Positions 40,095 to 51,786 are shown, numbered from the stretch's first letter. The stretch is DNA of 64,000 bases from Pseudoalteromonas flavipulchra NCIMB 2033 = ATCC BAA-314 (GCA_000814665.1 JWIH01000007.1:1-64000); one strand, 5' to 3'. Notes: a model not told the origin generated them from the letters alone. Numbers and translations are program-made.

Positions 40095-41525
40095 ATGTTT
40101 AAATACATCTTTATGTGCTTTGTTGTCATCTGTTTAGTTGGGTGCGACAAAGCCCCTCTTAATCAGTTGCAACATGTAAAACAAAATAAGGTATTACGTG
40201 TTGGCACGCTCGCGGGCCCGGGAAACTACTACCAAGGCACCACTGGAGAACAAGGGTTCGAATATGAACTGGCGAGTGAATTTGCCAATGAGCTTGGTGT
40301 TGAATTACACATTGTTCCTTACTTTAACTTAGATGAGTTATTTGCAAGGCTAGATGCCGGAGACTTAGATATCGTCGCCTCCGCGGTGAGCTTTCACCCA
40401 TCAAGAACAGTACAATATCGTTTTGGCCCAACGTATAGAATGATCAGTCAAAAACTCGTGTACAAACAAGGGAGAGAGTGGCCAAGAGACTTTGATGATA
40501 TTAAAGCGCCAATTACCGTACTTGCACACAGCAATCATGTTATTGCGCTTGAAGAGGCGAAAACAAGCCACCCTCATTTGAGTTGGGAGGTTGTTTCAGA
40601 TAAAGGTGAGGAAGAGCTGCTTCAGGCCATCATTGATGGAGAGATTGACTACACCATTACAGACTCACATTCACTGGCCCTATTTAGACGCTACCACCCG
40701 ACCGTCAGTATTGCGTTTTCAGTTACAAAAGATGAACATGTGGCGTGGATGATGCGTAATGAAAAAGACGATTCGTTATATGCGTTGCTGCCTGCATTTT
40801 TCGCTCGAGTACAACAAAATAACTTTTTGGCCACGCTCGAAGAGAAGTATTTTGGTCATATCGAAGAGTTTAACTATGTAAACACCTTAGCCTTTGTCGA
40901 AGCTGTACATAGTACTTTACCAAACTATCTCAAATGGTTTAAAAGTTATTCGAAACAGCACAATATCGATTGGCGTTTGCTGGCTGCAGTCAGCTATCAA
41001 GAATCAATGTGGGATCCCAGAGCTAAGTCTCCTACTGGGGTTCGTGGCATCATGATGCTAACACAACCCACGGCTAAAAAAGTTGGCGTGACAAACCGCC
41101 TCAATGCGCAGCAAAATATTGAAGGTGGTGCCAAATATCTACGTATTTTATTCGACCGTATGCCTGAAGAAATACAGCAGCCCGATAGTACTTGGCTTGC
41201 CCTTGCTTCTTACAATGTGGGCTGGGGACATGTGCGAGATGCACGTAACATTACTGCGGATCAAGGAGGCGATCCGAATAACTGGGCAGACGTTAAAAAA
41301 CGACTACCACTACTTACTAAAAAGCGCTACTATCGAAATACAAGATATGGATATGCTCGTGGTGATGTCGCGGTAACGTATGTAGATAATATTCGCCGCT
41401 ATTATGATGCACTTGTGTGGTTGGAAGACAACGGTGCACTCCTACCTGACAGCAGTAAAGCCTCTTCGCAAACGACTCCAGTTGATAATCCAGACAAAGC
41501 CAGTGAAGTCGAGAAGCAACAGTAA
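40095..41525 (+). CDS. mltF: Membrane-bound lytic murein transglycosylase F
   Basis: Cleaves peptidoglycan with formation of anhydro-muropeptides, anchored at the outer membrane. An N-terminal lipobox (CLVGC) gives a lipidated Cys at about residue 16. A solute-binding-protein-type regulatory domain spans about 35–260 (VLRVGTLAGPGNYY). The SLT domain at about 280–430 has the catalytic Glu in AAVSYQESMWDPRAKS. The 476 residues fit. It is divergent from purL. Confidence 0.95.
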   Translation: MFKYIFMCFVVICLVGCDKAPLNQLQHVKQNKVLRVGTLAGPGNYYQGTTGEQGFEYELASEFANELGVELHIVPYFNLDELFARLDAGDLDIVASAVSFHPSRTVQYRFGPTYRMISQKLVYKQGREWPRDFDDIKAPITVLAHSNHVIALEEAKTSHPHLSWEVVSDKGEEELLQAIIDGEIDYTITDSHSLALFRRYHPTVSIAFSVTKDEHVAWMMRNEKDDSLYALLPAFFARVQQNNFLATLEEKYFGHIEEFNYVNTLAFVEAVHSTLPNYLKWFKSYSKQHNIDWRLLAAVSYQESMWDPRAKSPTGVRGIMMLTQPTAKKVGVTNRLNAQQNIEGGAKYLRILFDRMPEEIQQPDSTWLALASYNVGWGHVRDARNITADQGGDPNNWADVKKRLPLLTKKRYYRNTRYGYARGDVAVTYVDNIRRYYDALVWLEDNGALLPDSSKASSQTTPVDNPDKASEVEKQQ

Positions 41526-41562
41526 TTTATATTTACTAAACTGGCTTGATAAATGCTTCAAA

Positions 41563-41600
41563 AGGTCATAAATCTGTCATAGGCATAGCGTATTTATACT
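41563..41600 (+). promoter_or_regulatory. Pho box upstream of the Arg-rich small gene
   Basis: Positions 41563–41580 match the 18-nt Pho-box consensus (two CTGTCAT repeats 11 nt apart with an AT-rich link) at 16 of 18 bases; only the first two differ. A −10-like TATTTA follows after 10 nt at 41591, with TATACT at 41595. This is the standard geometry of a PhoB-activated promoter. Binding is inferred. Confidence 0.7.
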
Positions 41601-41654
41601 AAATTAATATTTGGGGGCGTTACCCCCACCTAATCTCTCACATTCGGAGGTTCT

Positions 41655-42415
<761 letters not shown>

Positions 42416-42593
42416 TCATAGTCACCAATACAGCTGTTTTTATAAGCAAACTCAGGATGTTACCAACATCTTTTTAATATTTTGCGGACATTATTGATAA
42501 TTTTCGCAATTTTGCCGTGGCTCACAGGGTTGGATTTACGCTATAATTCGCCGCTTTTTTTATTTCGTAAGCTCAAAAACACACGGGTAGAAT

Positions 42594-43898
42594 ATGAAAT
42601 TTCCGGGACGCCGTAGGCATAAACACTATTTTCCGGTGGAAGATAAAGATCCGCTTATTAACCAGTTACACGCTGATGATCGGCTAAAAAGGAGCTATAT
42701 CTGTGGTATAGATCAAATCGTCGTTGATATCGAAGCGAAAGTGGATCAAGCTTTTCTTGATGAATTCCACTTACAGCGTGGTATGTCACAAGTGATAGAC
42801 AATGATGTCACCAACGCCCTTTATGATAGGCTAAAACGTGATGACATGATCGACTATGAATTTGCCGGCGGTACCATAGGTAACACCATGCACAACTATT
42901 CAGTGCTAGCAGATGACCGCTCAGTTCTGCTTGGGGTGATGAGTGAAAACATAAAGATTGGCAGCTACGCCTATAAGTTTTTATGTAACACCTCAAGCCG
43001 AGTTGATCTGGACTACTTGCAGCCAGTTGATGGCCCCATTGGTCGTTGTTTTACGCTTATCGATGACAGTGGTGAGCGAACTTTTGCTATCAGCGCAGGA
43101 TTAATGAACCACCTACGTCCTGAGTCTATTTGCCAAACGCTTATCGAAGAATCATCGGCGTTAGTGATCAGCGCTTATTTGATGCGCACGAGTGGCGACG
43201 AAACCATGACACAAGCAACGATGCAGGCGGTTGAGTATGCCAATAATGCTGGCATACCCGTAGTATTGACGCTTGGCACTAAGTTCTTAATTGAACAAGA
43301 CCCCAAGTGGTGGGCTGATTTCGTTGCTAAACATGTTGATATCCTTGCGATGAACGAAGAAGAAGGTGAGGCGATCACAGGCTTTAGCGATCCACTTCTC
43401 GCTGCGGATAAAGCACTGGACTGGGTTGATTTGGTCATTTGTACCGCTGGCCCTAAAGGGCTGTTTATGGCGGGTTATGTTGATGACAGCTGCAAGCGTG
43501 TGACTGAATACCCCTTGCTGCCTGGTGCTATTCCTGAATTTAATCGCTACGAATTCTCACGCGCGATGAAAAAAGCCCAATGTGAACAGCCGATCAGGGC
43601 ATACAGCCATACTGCTCCTTACATGGGTGGACCGGATATCATCAAGAATACGAATGGTGCCGGTGACTGTGCCCTTGCCGCTGTTCTGCATGATATTTGC
43701 GCCAATGAATATCATAAGCTAAATGTCCCAAACTCGGCGAAGCATGAACAAAGTGCTATTACCTATTCATCTTTGGCACAGATAAGCAAATATGCAAACC
43801 GTGCAAGCTATGAGGTACTCGTTCAGCATTCACCAAGGCTATCTCGAGGACTACCTGAGCGTGAAGACTCACTAGAGCAATCATACTGGGAACAATAA
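42594..43898 (+). CDS. gsk: Inosine/guanosine kinase
   Basis: Salvages purine nucleosides by phosphorylating inosine and guanosine. The 434-residue PfkB-type kinase is almost collinear with E. coli Gsk: MKFPGRRRHKHYFPV at the start, FAGGTIGNTMHNYSVLADD, and the ATP/active-site signature NTNGAGDCALAA. A −10 TATAAT lies at 42542–42547. It is monocistronic, and a strong terminator follows. Confidence 0.97.
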   Translation: MKFPGRRRHKHYFPVEDKDPLINQLHADDRLKRSYICGIDQIVVDIEAKVDQAFLDEFHLQRGMSQVIDNDVTNALYDRLKRDDMIDYEFAGGTIGNTMHNYSVLADDRSVLLGVMSENIKIGSYAYKFLCNTSSRVDLDYLQPVDGPIGRCFTLIDDSGERTFAISAGLMNHLRPESICQTLIEESSALVISAYLMRTSGDETMTQATMQAVEYANNAGIPVVLTLGTKFLIEQDPKWWADFVAKHVDILAMNEEEGEAITGFSDPLLAADKALDWVDLVICTAGPKGLFMAGYVDDSCKRVTEYPLLPGAIPEFNRYEFSRAMKKAQCEQPIRAYSHTAPYMGGPDIIKNTNGAGDCALAAVLHDICANEYHKLNVPNSAKHEQSAITYSSLAQISKYANRASYEVLVQHSPRLSRGLPEREDSLEQSYWEQ

Positions 43899-43924
43899 CG
43901 GTCCTCAGCATGTTTAGGATTGGT

Positions 43925-43952
43925 AAAAATAGCGACTACGGTCGCTATTTTT
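43925..43952. terminator. Bidirectional terminator between gsk and the glutaminase gene
   Basis: A perfect 12-bp stem (AAAAATAGCGAC/GTCGCTATTTTT) closes a TACG loop between convergent genes. Confidence 0.93.
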
Positions 43953-43981
43953 ATATCATCTAGTTTGTATATAACTTGGCA

Positions 43982-44899
43982 TCAAAAAATAGCAGTACCA
44001 AGTTCATTGGATAGATATTCTAATGCCGCGATCCCAGCCAAAGAGTTACCAACTTTATCAAGCCCAGGCGACCAGACCGAAATTGTAAAACGATTCGGCA
44101 CAATAGCGATTATTGCTCCCCCGACGCCCGACTTGCCAGGCATTCCTACTCGATAACCAAAGTCACCTGCTGCATCGTAAAGACCACTCGTAAACAACAG
44201 CGAGTTCATTTGCTTGGTTTGTTTTTTGGTTAGTATCCGCTGTTTTGATAAGTTGCAGTAACCCTGACTAGACAGATAGGAAAATGACTTCGCCAACTCA
44301 GTGGTATTCATTTCAATTGCACAAAAATTGAAATAAGACCACAACACATCCTCGACTTCATTATTAAAATTGCCAAATGACTTCATCAAATAAGCCATCG
44401 CTGCATTTCTATACCTGTGATCATACTCAGACTGCGCCACAATCTTATTAATACACAGCTTGTCGTTACCAGACATCGCTCTGTAGCTTTCTAGCATGGT
44501 ATGAATTGGAGCAGATAAACGAGAGTACAGCGCATCACAAGTTACAATGGCACCTGCATTTATAAAGGGATTTCTTGGAATACCATTTTCGAACTCAAGC
44601 TGAGTTAAGGAGTTAAAAGCAGTACCCGAAGGCTCTTTCCCTACCCGACTCCACAGCTCGTCACCATAGCGCTGCAGTGCTAGCGTCAATGTCATTACTT
44701 TGGATACTGATTGAATTGTAAATCTGGCTTCAGTATCTCCAGCACTAAATGTTTCGCCATCTACCGTGTGCAGTGAAACAGAAAATTGTTCTAACGGCTG
44801 CTCAGCTAAAGCGGGAATATAGTTAGCAACTTTGCCTTGGCGTAACAACGGTTGAACTCGCTGTGCAGCCTGCTCTAAAATTTCTTGGTAATTTGGCAT
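43982..44899 (-). CDS. glsB: Glutaminase
   Basis: Hydrolyses glutamine to glutamate and ammonia. The 305 residues show the serine-dependent beta-lactamase-like fold: SxxK in QSVSKVMTLTLALQRYG, NPFINAGAIVTCD, and the later PGKSGVGGAIIAI. The length and motifs fit E. coli GlsB (YneH). It is monocistronic and its start has an ATG within the usual distance of the family N-terminus. Confidence 0.94.
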   Translation of the reverse strand: MPNYQEILEQAAQRVQPLLRQGKVANYIPALAEQPLEQFSVSLHTVDGETFSAGDTEARFTIQSVSKVMTLTLALQRYGDELWSRVGKEPSGTAFNSLTQLEFENGIPRNPFINAGAIVTCDALYSRLSAPIHTMLESYRAMSGNDKLCINKIVAQSEYDHRYRNAAMAYLMKSFGNFNNEVEDVLWSYFNFCAIEMNTTELAKSFSYLSSQGYCNLSKQRILTKKQTKQMNSLLFTSGLYDAAGDFGYRVGMPGKSGVGGAIIAIVPNRFTISVWSPGLDKVGNSLAGIAALEYLSNELGTAIF

Positions 44900-44942
44900 A
44901 TGCTCGTAATTAAGGCTAGCTAGGATGATTTGGGAAGTGTAT

Positions 44943-44964
44943 CAAAAAAGGCCCCGTAGGGCCT
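44943..44964 (-). terminator. Terminator of hpf
   Basis: On the minus strand AGGCCC and GGGCCT pair around a TACG loop, followed by TTTTTT. Confidence 0.9.
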
Positions 44965-44985
44965 GATGTTTATCTGAAACTAAGG

Positions 44986-45342
44986 TTATTTCAGTTCCAT
45001 TTCTTGAATAATCTCGTGCGCAATAGGTGGCGTTGTACTCACCGGCTTCTGATGTTTATTGGCTTTTAACTGACCTTTTCGGTGCTTCAAAGCTGCATCA
45101 AGCTTTTTAGACGCTTTAGCAATAGCAGGATACATCACTTCGTCTTCACCTTTTACTGATATTCGGCTACCTGCGTAGTTTGTACTTATCTCCGTGTAAA
45201 ATTGTTTGTGTTCTTTACTGACGATGATGTCTAGGGATAACAACGACGGAAAATGGTTAGCGATCTTGGCAAACTTTTCATGAACGTGGTTTTTAACAGC
45301 ATCGGTTACATCTACGTGATGGCCAGATAAATTAATCTTCAT
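44986..45342 (-). CDS. hpf: Ribosome hibernation-promoting factor, short form
   Basis: Binds the 30S subunit in stationary phase and stops translation. The 118 residues form a single S30AE domain (MKINLSGHHVDVTDAVKNHV, then SVKGEDEVMYPAIAKASKKLDAAL) with a basic tail and a short acidic end. The start was chosen from AGGA 7 nt upstream. The longer frame adds an unlikely extension. It stands alone here, unlike the rpoN-linked hpf of E. coli, so it could equally be the RaiA-type paralogue. Confidence 0.88.
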   Translation of the reverse strand: MKINLSGHHVDVTDAVKNHVHEKFAKIANHFPSLLSLDIIVSKEHKQFYTEISTNYAGSRISVKGEDEVMYPAIAKASKKLDAALKHRKGQLKANKHQKPVSTTPPIAHEIIQEMELK

Positions 45343-45523
45343 ATGCAATCCTTCTTTTGCGTTTACCCTTAACAATAGTATTGGCACGATTGCTCGATTT
45401 CTCAAGAGCCTTAGCAGAAATTTATTACAAAAATTGGAAGGAAGCTGATTCTAATCAAAAAATAAATAAGGAGAATTAGTGAGGCCTTTGATCTCAAATG
45501 TATGTTTATTAGAACTCAGGCAT

Positions 45524-45550
45524 AAAAAAAGCCCTAGCAAGGGCTCTTTT
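45524..45550 (-). terminator. Terminator of the DUF3718 gene
   Basis: AGCCCT/AGGGCT with a 4-nt loop is followed by a T-run on the minus strand. Confidence 0.88.
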
Positions 45551-45571
45551 CATATTGCGTAAACTTTACAA

Positions 45572-45943
45572 TTAAAGGCCTGCACGCTCTTTGATGACCG
45601 CAATCAATGCTGAACCACCGTGGTTTGATTCAGCCCATGCTAAATCTTTACCATCTTCTAGCGCGCTTTTTGGAATACTTTTAATAATGTACTCGCCCGA
45701 ATCGACCGCGTTGCTAGCAATAGCATGTCTAAGTAAGTTATTACCGTTGCACTGGATTGCGTCGTAAACATTACGCATTTTCAGGCGTGATGTTTTCAAA
45801 GCGTTACGAATGCGATTTTTATCGTCCGCTGCGATATATTCACATATAGAAAGCGCCAACTGATCGTTTGCACTTACTGGTTTGCTGAAAGAAAAAGCTG
45901 CAACAGCGATAGAAGCTGACAGTAGCACGGTAGTTAATTTCAT
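45572..45943 (-). CDS. DUF3718 secreted protein
   Basis: A 123-residue protein with a signal peptide (about 1–25, ending VSA). The body matches DUF3718, with LSICEYIAADDKNRIRNALK, VYDAIQCNGNNLLRHAIASNA and two Cys that could form a disulfide. The family is found mainly in marine gammaproteobacteria and has no known function. It is monocistronic, with its own terminator. Confidence 0.8.
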   Translation of the reverse strand: MKLTTVLLSASIAVAAFSFSKPVSANDQLALSICEYIAADDKNRIRNALKTSRLKMRNVYDAIQCNGNNLLRHAIASNAVDSGEYIIKSIPKSALEDGKDLAWAESNHGGSALIAVIKERAGL

Positions 45944-46022
45944 TACACAGACCCTTTAATACTTTATTCGTAGCATATAACTGGCTATATTTTAGCAACC
46001 TAAACAATTGTTAGCAAGAAAC

Positions 46023-46514
46023 TCATAGTTTTTTGTTCAGAGTTACGAATTTATAACTATGGTTATTTCTTTCATCAGGTTCGTTACACTCAGTTTCAAG
46101 CACTTCCCACTCAGCAACTTGCTCGTAGTCCGGAAATTGAGTATCTCCTTCAACTTCTAAATCGATGAAGGTCAAATAGAGCCGCTGAGCATAAGGCAGA
46201 AATATGTCATATATATGACCACCACCAATTATCATAATTTCGTCACAATCCCTAACAGCACTAAGTGCGGCTTCAGGTGAAGCAAGGACTTCAATACCTT
46301 CTTGAGTATAGCCAAGATTTCTGGATATCACTATGTTTCTACGACCAGGAAGAGGCCTACCAATAGACTCAAATGTCTTTCGGCCCATAATCACAGGTTT
46401 ACCTAGCGTAACCTTTTTGAAATGTTGAAGATCTGCAGGCAAGTGCCACGGCATATCGTTATCTTTTCCGATAATACGGTTATTTGCCATCGCAGCTATC
46501 ATTGAAATTACCAC
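46023..46514 (-). CDS. folA: Dihydrofolate reductase
   Basis: NADPH-dependent reduction of dihydrofolate to tetrahydrofolate, the target of trimethoprim. The 163 residues show MIAAMANNRIIGKDNDMPWHLPADL with the catalytic Asp, VIMGRKTFESIGRPLPGR, and the IIGGGHIYD NADPH loop. The GTG start is supported by AAGG about 7 nt upstream. An internal ATG at 46502 would remove the first beta-strand residues. It is monocistronic. Confidence 0.97.
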   Translation of the reverse strand: MVISMIAAMANNRIIGKDNDMPWHLPADLQHFKKVTLGKPVIMGRKTFESIGRPLPGRRNIVISRNLGYTQEGIEVLASPEAALSAVRDCDEIMIIGGGHIYDIFLPYAQRLYLTFIDLEVEGDTQFPDYEQVAEWEVLETECNEPDERNNHSYKFVTLNKKL

Positions 46515-46573
46515 AACGCACCTTTATAGTATTTTAGTATTAGTTTATACACACAATTAGCATGCAAGATGTT

Positions 46574-46780
46574 TGATTAACCTGAACTCGGGATAAGAAG
46601 TAAGTTAATCCACTAAAATCACTAAGCTCAAAAGCGTAGTATCACTCTAGCCAGAAGTTATTTCTTAATACAAGGCAAATTTGTGCGTCAATAGCTGGCC
46701 TATTGCAAACAAATTTAACGCAGTAGTAAGAGATAACAGCTGCTAGAGAACAAGTTGTTATCCCGAGTTCAGGTTGATTA
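46574..46780. repeat. 195-bp MITE-like palindromic element with target duplication
   Basis: Seventeen-base perfect inverted repeats (ACCTGAACTCGGGATAA at 46580 and its complement ending 46774) bound the element. TGATTA stands immediately outside both ends (46574–46579 and 46775–46780), which is the signature of target-site duplication. The interior is itself a large imperfect palindrome centred near 46696, with about 38 extra bases in the left arm. No gene is inside. It fills most of the 380-nt gap between folA and obgE. Confidence 0.85.
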
Positions 46781-46848
46781 GTATATCATCTTCAATACAA
46801 TTGCGGCGAGAATACTGAGTTGAAGTAATATACCGTTCAAATAGGCAT

Positions 46849-46872
46849 AAAAAAGGCCCATTTAATGGGCCT
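46849..46872 (-). terminator. Terminator of obgE
   Basis: AGGCCCA/TGGGCCT with a 5-nt loop is followed by TTTTTT on the minus strand. Confidence 0.9.
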
Positions 46873-46894
46873 CTTAGAATAAATTCAATGTAAC

Positions 46895-48055
<1,161 letters not shown>

Positions 48056-48177
48056 TTAAACTCTTTAACTCTGTCTGAATTCACTACACCATTATAGCAG
48101 CAGCGACAAATCGCTCCTAATACCAATTGTATTAATACGCCTTGATATAGCTAATTTGGTAATTGATGTGCTGAAAA

Positions 48178-48202
48178 CAAAAAACCCCGCCTAAGCGGGG
48201 TT
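48178..48202 (-). terminator. Terminator of rplU–rpmA
   Basis: AAAACCCCGC/GCGGGGTTTT with a 4-nt loop is followed by a T-run on the minus strand. Confidence 0.93.
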
Positions 48203-48221
48203 TTTTAGTATTTAATACCGA

Positions 48222-48479
48222 TTACTCAGCAACGATGCTAACGTATTTACGGTTTAAAGGACCTTTCTGCTCAAAAACAACTTTACCGTCTGCTTTTGCG
48301 AAGATTGTGTGGTCTTTACCGATACCTGCGTTAGAACCAGCGTGGAACTTAGTACCACGTTGACGAACGATGATGCTACCCGCTAGAACTGATTCGCCAC
48401 CAAAACGTTTAACACCTAAGCGTTTACTTTCTGAATCGCGACCGTTACGAGTACTACCAGCTGCCTTCTTATGTGCCAT
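48222..48479 (-). CDS. rpmA: 50S ribosomal protein L27
   Basis: An 85-residue basic ribosomal protein near the peptidyl-transferase centre. The N-terminal [19 protein letters not shown] reaches the active site. There is no N-terminal extension of the type cleaved in Firmicutes. It is 19 nt downstream of rplU, in one operon. Confidence 0.98.
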   Translation of the reverse strand: MAHKKAAGSTRNGRDSESKRLGVKRFGGESVLAGSIIVRQRGTKFHAGSNAGIGKDHTIFAKADGKVVFEQKGPLNRKYVSIVAE

Positions 48480-48498
48480 CTTTCTGTACCTCTAAAAA

Positions 48499-48810
48499 TT
48501 AAGCGCTAATGCCAGTGATTTTAACTTCAGTGAACCACTGACGGTGGCCCATCTGCTTACGAGAATGCTTACGACGTCTAAATTTAACAATCTTAATCTT
48601 CTCGCCACGACCGTGAGATACAACTTCAGCTGTAATTTTACCACCGTTAACAAACGGTGCACCGATCTCGATCTTTTCACCATCAGCAATTAGAAGTACT
48701 GAATCAAATTCAACTGCTGCACCAGTTTCAACGTTTAGCTTTTCTAAACGAATTGTTTGACCTTCAGTCACACGGTGCTGTTTACCACCACTTTGGAAAA
48801 CCGCGTACAT
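48499..48810 (-). CDS. rplU: 50S ribosomal protein L21
   Basis: A 103-residue 23S-rRNA-binding protein with [18 protein letters not shown] at the start and [16 protein letters not shown] in the basic loop. The start at 48810 gives the E. coli length. The longer frame extends into the leader. A promoter with a 17-nt spacer and a GC-rich discriminator lies about 60 nt upstream. It is the first gene of rplU–rpmA. Confidence 0.98.
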   Translation of the reverse strand: MYAVFQSGGKQHRVTEGQTIRLEKLNVETGAAVEFDSVLLIADGEKIEIGAPFVNGGKITAEVVSHGRGEKIKIVKFRRRKHSRKQMGHRQWFTEVKITGISA

Positions 48811-48871
48811 AATTAACTCCGTCTGTGCGCCCTCAAATCGACGCAACTTAATATTCTTCAATAGGGCGCGA

Positions 48872-48900
48872 AGTTTACGCTAATGCGTATCTTGGCGCAA
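48872..48900 (-). promoter_or_regulatory. rplU promoter
   Basis: On the minus strand −35 TTGCGC (48895–48900), a 17-nt spacer and −10 TAAACT (48872–48877) are followed by a GC-rich discriminator, as expected for a stringently controlled ribosomal promoter. Confidence 0.7.
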
Positions 48901-49227
48901 GAGTAAATTTGAAGAAAGTGAATAAAATTTAGCTCGTATGAGGGCAATCAAATATTTACCCCTATTCTAGTCAAAAAAATGTCAAAGCCAAGCTCTTTTT
49001 TCTCTCAATTCATCAGACAAAAGGCGAATCCATAGTTTACCTAATACAGTACCAAATGAGATTTCACTGTACCTATTTCACCCATTACGCGACCATCAAA
49101 AGCACAAAAAGTAAGCATAAAAACGTTTTTTTATAAGCAACTACGACAATTTATCGAGTCGATGATTTTTTTGTAGTACAATCGCCGAGTTTATTCATTT
49201 TCGGTTAATAGATTGGCTCGGAGCGCA
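48901..49227. other. Divergent spacer between rplU and ispB
   Basis: About 330 AT-rich bases hold the upstream region of the rplU promoter and the ispB promoter. A −10-like TACAAT lies near 49178–49183. No further gene, repeat or RNA is recognised. Confidence 0.4.
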
Positions 49228-50199
49228 ATGGATATAAAAACTATCCAAAATTTGGTTGAGCAAGATATGCTTGACGTCAACCAACTTATACATCAACAAA
49301 TGCAATCTGATGTTGCACTTGTAAAACAGCTAGGTTTATACATTGTAAATAGCGGAGGAAAACGCATCCGCCCAATGTTAGCCCTTTTGGCTGCACGAGC
49401 ATTAGGTTACGAAGGTGATAAACACATCACACTAGCGACAATTGTAGAGTTTATTCACACAGCAACCTTACTCCACGATGACGTGGTTGATGAGTCATTA
49501 CTGCGCCGTGGAGAACCGACTGCAAATGCTGAATTTGGAAATGCGGCAAGCGTATTAGTCGGTGACTTTATCTACACTCGTTCATTCCAGTTGATGGTTG
49601 GTCTTGGTAATATGGAAGTCATGCAGATCCTAGCGGATGCAACCAATATTATCGCTGAGGGCGAAGTGTTACAGCTAATGAACTGTAATGACCCAGATAC
49701 AACTGAAAAGAGTTATATGCAGGTTATCTACAGCAAAACGGCAAAGCTTTTTGAAGCTGCAACTTTACTACCCGCTGTAGTGCTTGAGCAATCAGACGAA
49801 ATTAAAACTGCGCTTAAGCTTTACGGTATGCATTTAGGCACAGCCTTCCAACTTGTAGACGATATTCTTGACTACAGTGCTAACGCAGAATTGCTGGGTA
49901 AGAATATTGGTGATGATCTCGCCGAGGGTAAACCTACGCTTCCGCTTATTTATGCAATGCAGCATGCAACTGCTCAGCAAACAGCTCAGATCAGAACAGC
50001 AATAGAAAGTGGTAATGGGCTTGATTATCTTGAAGATATTTTAGCAACACTAGCCGAAACCAAAGCACTTGACTTCACGATGGCTAAAGCCCAAGAAGAA
50101 GCCCAAAAAGCGATTGCACAATTGAGCGTTTTACCTGACTCTGTGCACAAAGAAGCACTGATAGGACTTGCTAAACTTTCTGTGGATAGAGAGTATTAA
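49228..50199 (+). CDS. ispB: Octaprenyl diphosphate synthase
   Basis: Makes the long prenyl tail of ubiquinone and menaquinone by repeated addition of isopentenyl diphosphate. Both Asp-rich motifs are present: LLHDDVVDE and LVDDILDYSA. The 323 residues equal E. coli IspB when the ATG at 49228 is used, with GGAG just upstream. A TTG 15 nt earlier is less likely. It is divergent from rplU, the usual arrangement. Confidence 0.96.
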   Translation: MDIKTIQNLVEQDMLDVNQLIHQQMQSDVALVKQLGLYIVNSGGKRIRPMLALLAARALGYEGDKHITLATIVEFIHTATLLHDDVVDESLLRRGEPTANAEFGNAASVLVGDFIYTRSFQLMVGLGNMEVMQILADATNIIAEGEVLQLMNCNDPDTTEKSYMQVIYSKTAKLFEAATLLPAVVLEQSDEIKTALKLYGMHLGTAFQLVDDILDYSANAELLGKNIGDDLAEGKPTLPLIYAMQHATAQQTAQIRTAIESGNGLDYLEDILATLAETKALDFTMAKAQEEAQKAIAQLSVLPDSVHKEALIGLAKLSVDREY

Positions 50200-50228
50200 T
50201 CGTCCCCTAGCCAGTTTATAAGCTATAA

Positions 50229-50255
50229 AAAGGTCGCTGATGCGACCTTTATTTT
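50229..50255. terminator. Terminator between ispB and yggX
   Basis: A 9-bp stem AAAGGTCGC/GCGACCTTT with a TGAT loop is followed by ATTTTT. It overlaps the end of yggX. Confidence 0.9.
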
Positions 50256-50521
50256 TCTGGTGGCCTGTAGCCTTCAATTTCGACTTCTTTATCTTCAAAC
50301 AAAAAGCCGACCATCTGCTCTTCAAGCATTTGCCTGTGCTCAGGATCCATCATATTAAGATGCTTTTCGTTGATTAGCATAGTTTGCTTATGCTGCCATT
50401 GCTGCCAAGCTTCTTTGGAGATGTTATTAAATATACGTTCACCAACTTCTCCTGGATACAGTTGAAAATCCAGTCCAGGCGCTTCCTTTTGTAACTTTTG
50501 ACAAAATACCGTACGTGCCAT
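50249..50521 (-). CDS. yggX: Fe(II)-trafficking protein YggX
   Basis: A 90-residue protein linked to iron handling and protection of Fe–S clusters from oxidation. It begins [19 protein letters not shown] with the conserved Cys at residue 7, followed by [21 protein letters not shown]. It lies 65 nt downstream of mutY on the same strand, the classic mutY–yggX pair. Its last bases lie inside the ispB terminator. Confidence 0.96.
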   Translation of the reverse strand: MARTVFCQKLQKEAPGLDFQLYPGEVGERIFNNISKEAWQQWQHKQTMLINEKHLNMMDPEHRQMLEEQMVGFLFEDKEVEIEGYRPPEK

Positions 50522-50586
50522 GAGTATCTACCTCTTCAATTTTAATCGTGCACTCAATGAGAGTCAGCACCAGTGATAGCGTCAGT

Positions 50587-51648
50587 TTACCCTATTGCGG
50601 TTAATACTTTAACCAACTTTTTAGTCGGCGCAGCGAGCCCAACCTCTGGCGGGTTATGAGTATCGAACCACAGCAATTGCTGATCATGCACACAATCTGG
50701 CATACTTTTTACTTCTACAACCACGGGGGTAATAGTTAACTCAAAATGCGTAAAAATATGCACAAAGGGTTCAAGTGTATTTGTACATTCAAGTTTAAGT
50801 TCTTGCTGCTTAATAAACGCGTCTAACTCATCTTGCTCTGCAAACTCAAAAAAGCCGAATAACCCCCCCCATATTCCACTCGAAGGGCGCTTCTCCATCA
50901 AAACTTTATCACCACATTTAATTATTAAGTGGTGAGTACGCTTTTTTGGTTTCTCTTTTTTGGGTTTAGGGTTTGGAAACTCTTTAACCCGATTATTTTT
51001 GAACGCCGAACATTCCTCAACAAGTGGGCAAACATCACAGTTTGGTTTACTTCTGGTACATACGCCTGAACCTAAATCCATCATAGCCTGATTAAACGCT
51101 CTTACATCACCGCTTGGCGTGACGGCATCACTCAAAGACCATAACTGATTTTCGACCTTTTTTACTCCGTACCAGCCCTCAACCATATAAAACCGAGCTA
51201 GGACTCGCTTAACATTACCATCGAGTATTGGATGATGCTGACCAAGCGCAAGAGAGAGTATCGCACCTGCGGTAGAGCGACCAATGCCCGGTAAGTCCAT
51301 CACCGCTTCTAATGTTTGTGGGAATTCACCCTTATAGCTATCTCTGATCACTTTTGCAGCTTTATGAAGGTTTCTTGCTCTGGCGTAATAACCAAGCCCA
51401 GTCCAATGGTGTAACACTTCATCTTCCGGTGCATCCGCCAATGCAATTACTGTTGGGAAGCGCGCCATAAAGCGCTCAAAATAAGGAATAACTGTGGTTA
51501 CTTGAGTCTGCTGTAACATCACCTCTGAAATCCATACTTTATACGGTGTTTTTCCGAGTTGCCACGGCAGTGTTTTTCTACCATGAAGGTGATACCAAGA
51601 CACAACTTGCTCACCAAACCACTTAGCTTGTTGCTGGCTAACTTTCAT
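50587..51648 (-). CDS. mutY: Adenine DNA glycosylase
   Basis: Removes adenine opposite 8-oxoguanine. The helix-hairpin-helix core shows [10 protein letters not shown] (catalytic Glu) and [11 protein letters not shown] (catalytic Asp). The [4Fe-4S] loop is [17 protein letters not shown] with the correct Cys spacing. A C-terminal NUDIX-like domain (about 230–350) recognises 8-oxoG. The 353 residues fit. It is divergent from trmB and followed by yggX, whose product may protect the cluster. Confidence 0.97.
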   Translation of the reverse strand: MKVSQQQAKWFGEQVVSWYHLHGRKTLPWQLGKTPYKVWISEVMLQQTQVTTVIPYFERFMARFPTVIALADAPEDEVLHHWTGLGYYARARNLHKAAKVIRDSYKGEFPQTLEAVMDLPGIGRSTAGAILSLALGQHHPILDGNVKRVLARFYMVEGWYGVKKVENQLWSLSDAVTPSGDVRAFNQAMMDLGSGVCTRSKPNCDVCPLVEECSAFKNNRVKEFPNPKPKKEKPKKRTHHLIIKCGDKVLMEKRPSSGIWGGLFGFFEFAEQDELDAFIKQQELKLECTNTLEPFVHIFTHFELTITPVVVEVKSMPDCVHDQQLLWFDTHNPPEVGLAAPTKKLVKVLTAIG

Positions 51649-51786
51649 AAACTTGACTAGTACTTGCTACAAAAGCCGCCAGTGTAATCACAATTGCTTT
51701 AATAGTCACCACGTAAAATTTCACTCTATACTTGTTTATTGCCAACTGAATGACGATAATGTGCGACCATTTTCACGAGCATAGAA

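Noticed and set aside
45406..45523. Possible small RNA between hpf and the DUF3718 terminator
   Set aside because: Only the hpf upstream region and a terminator belonging to the DUF3718 gene are visible. No promoter–terminator pair was found.
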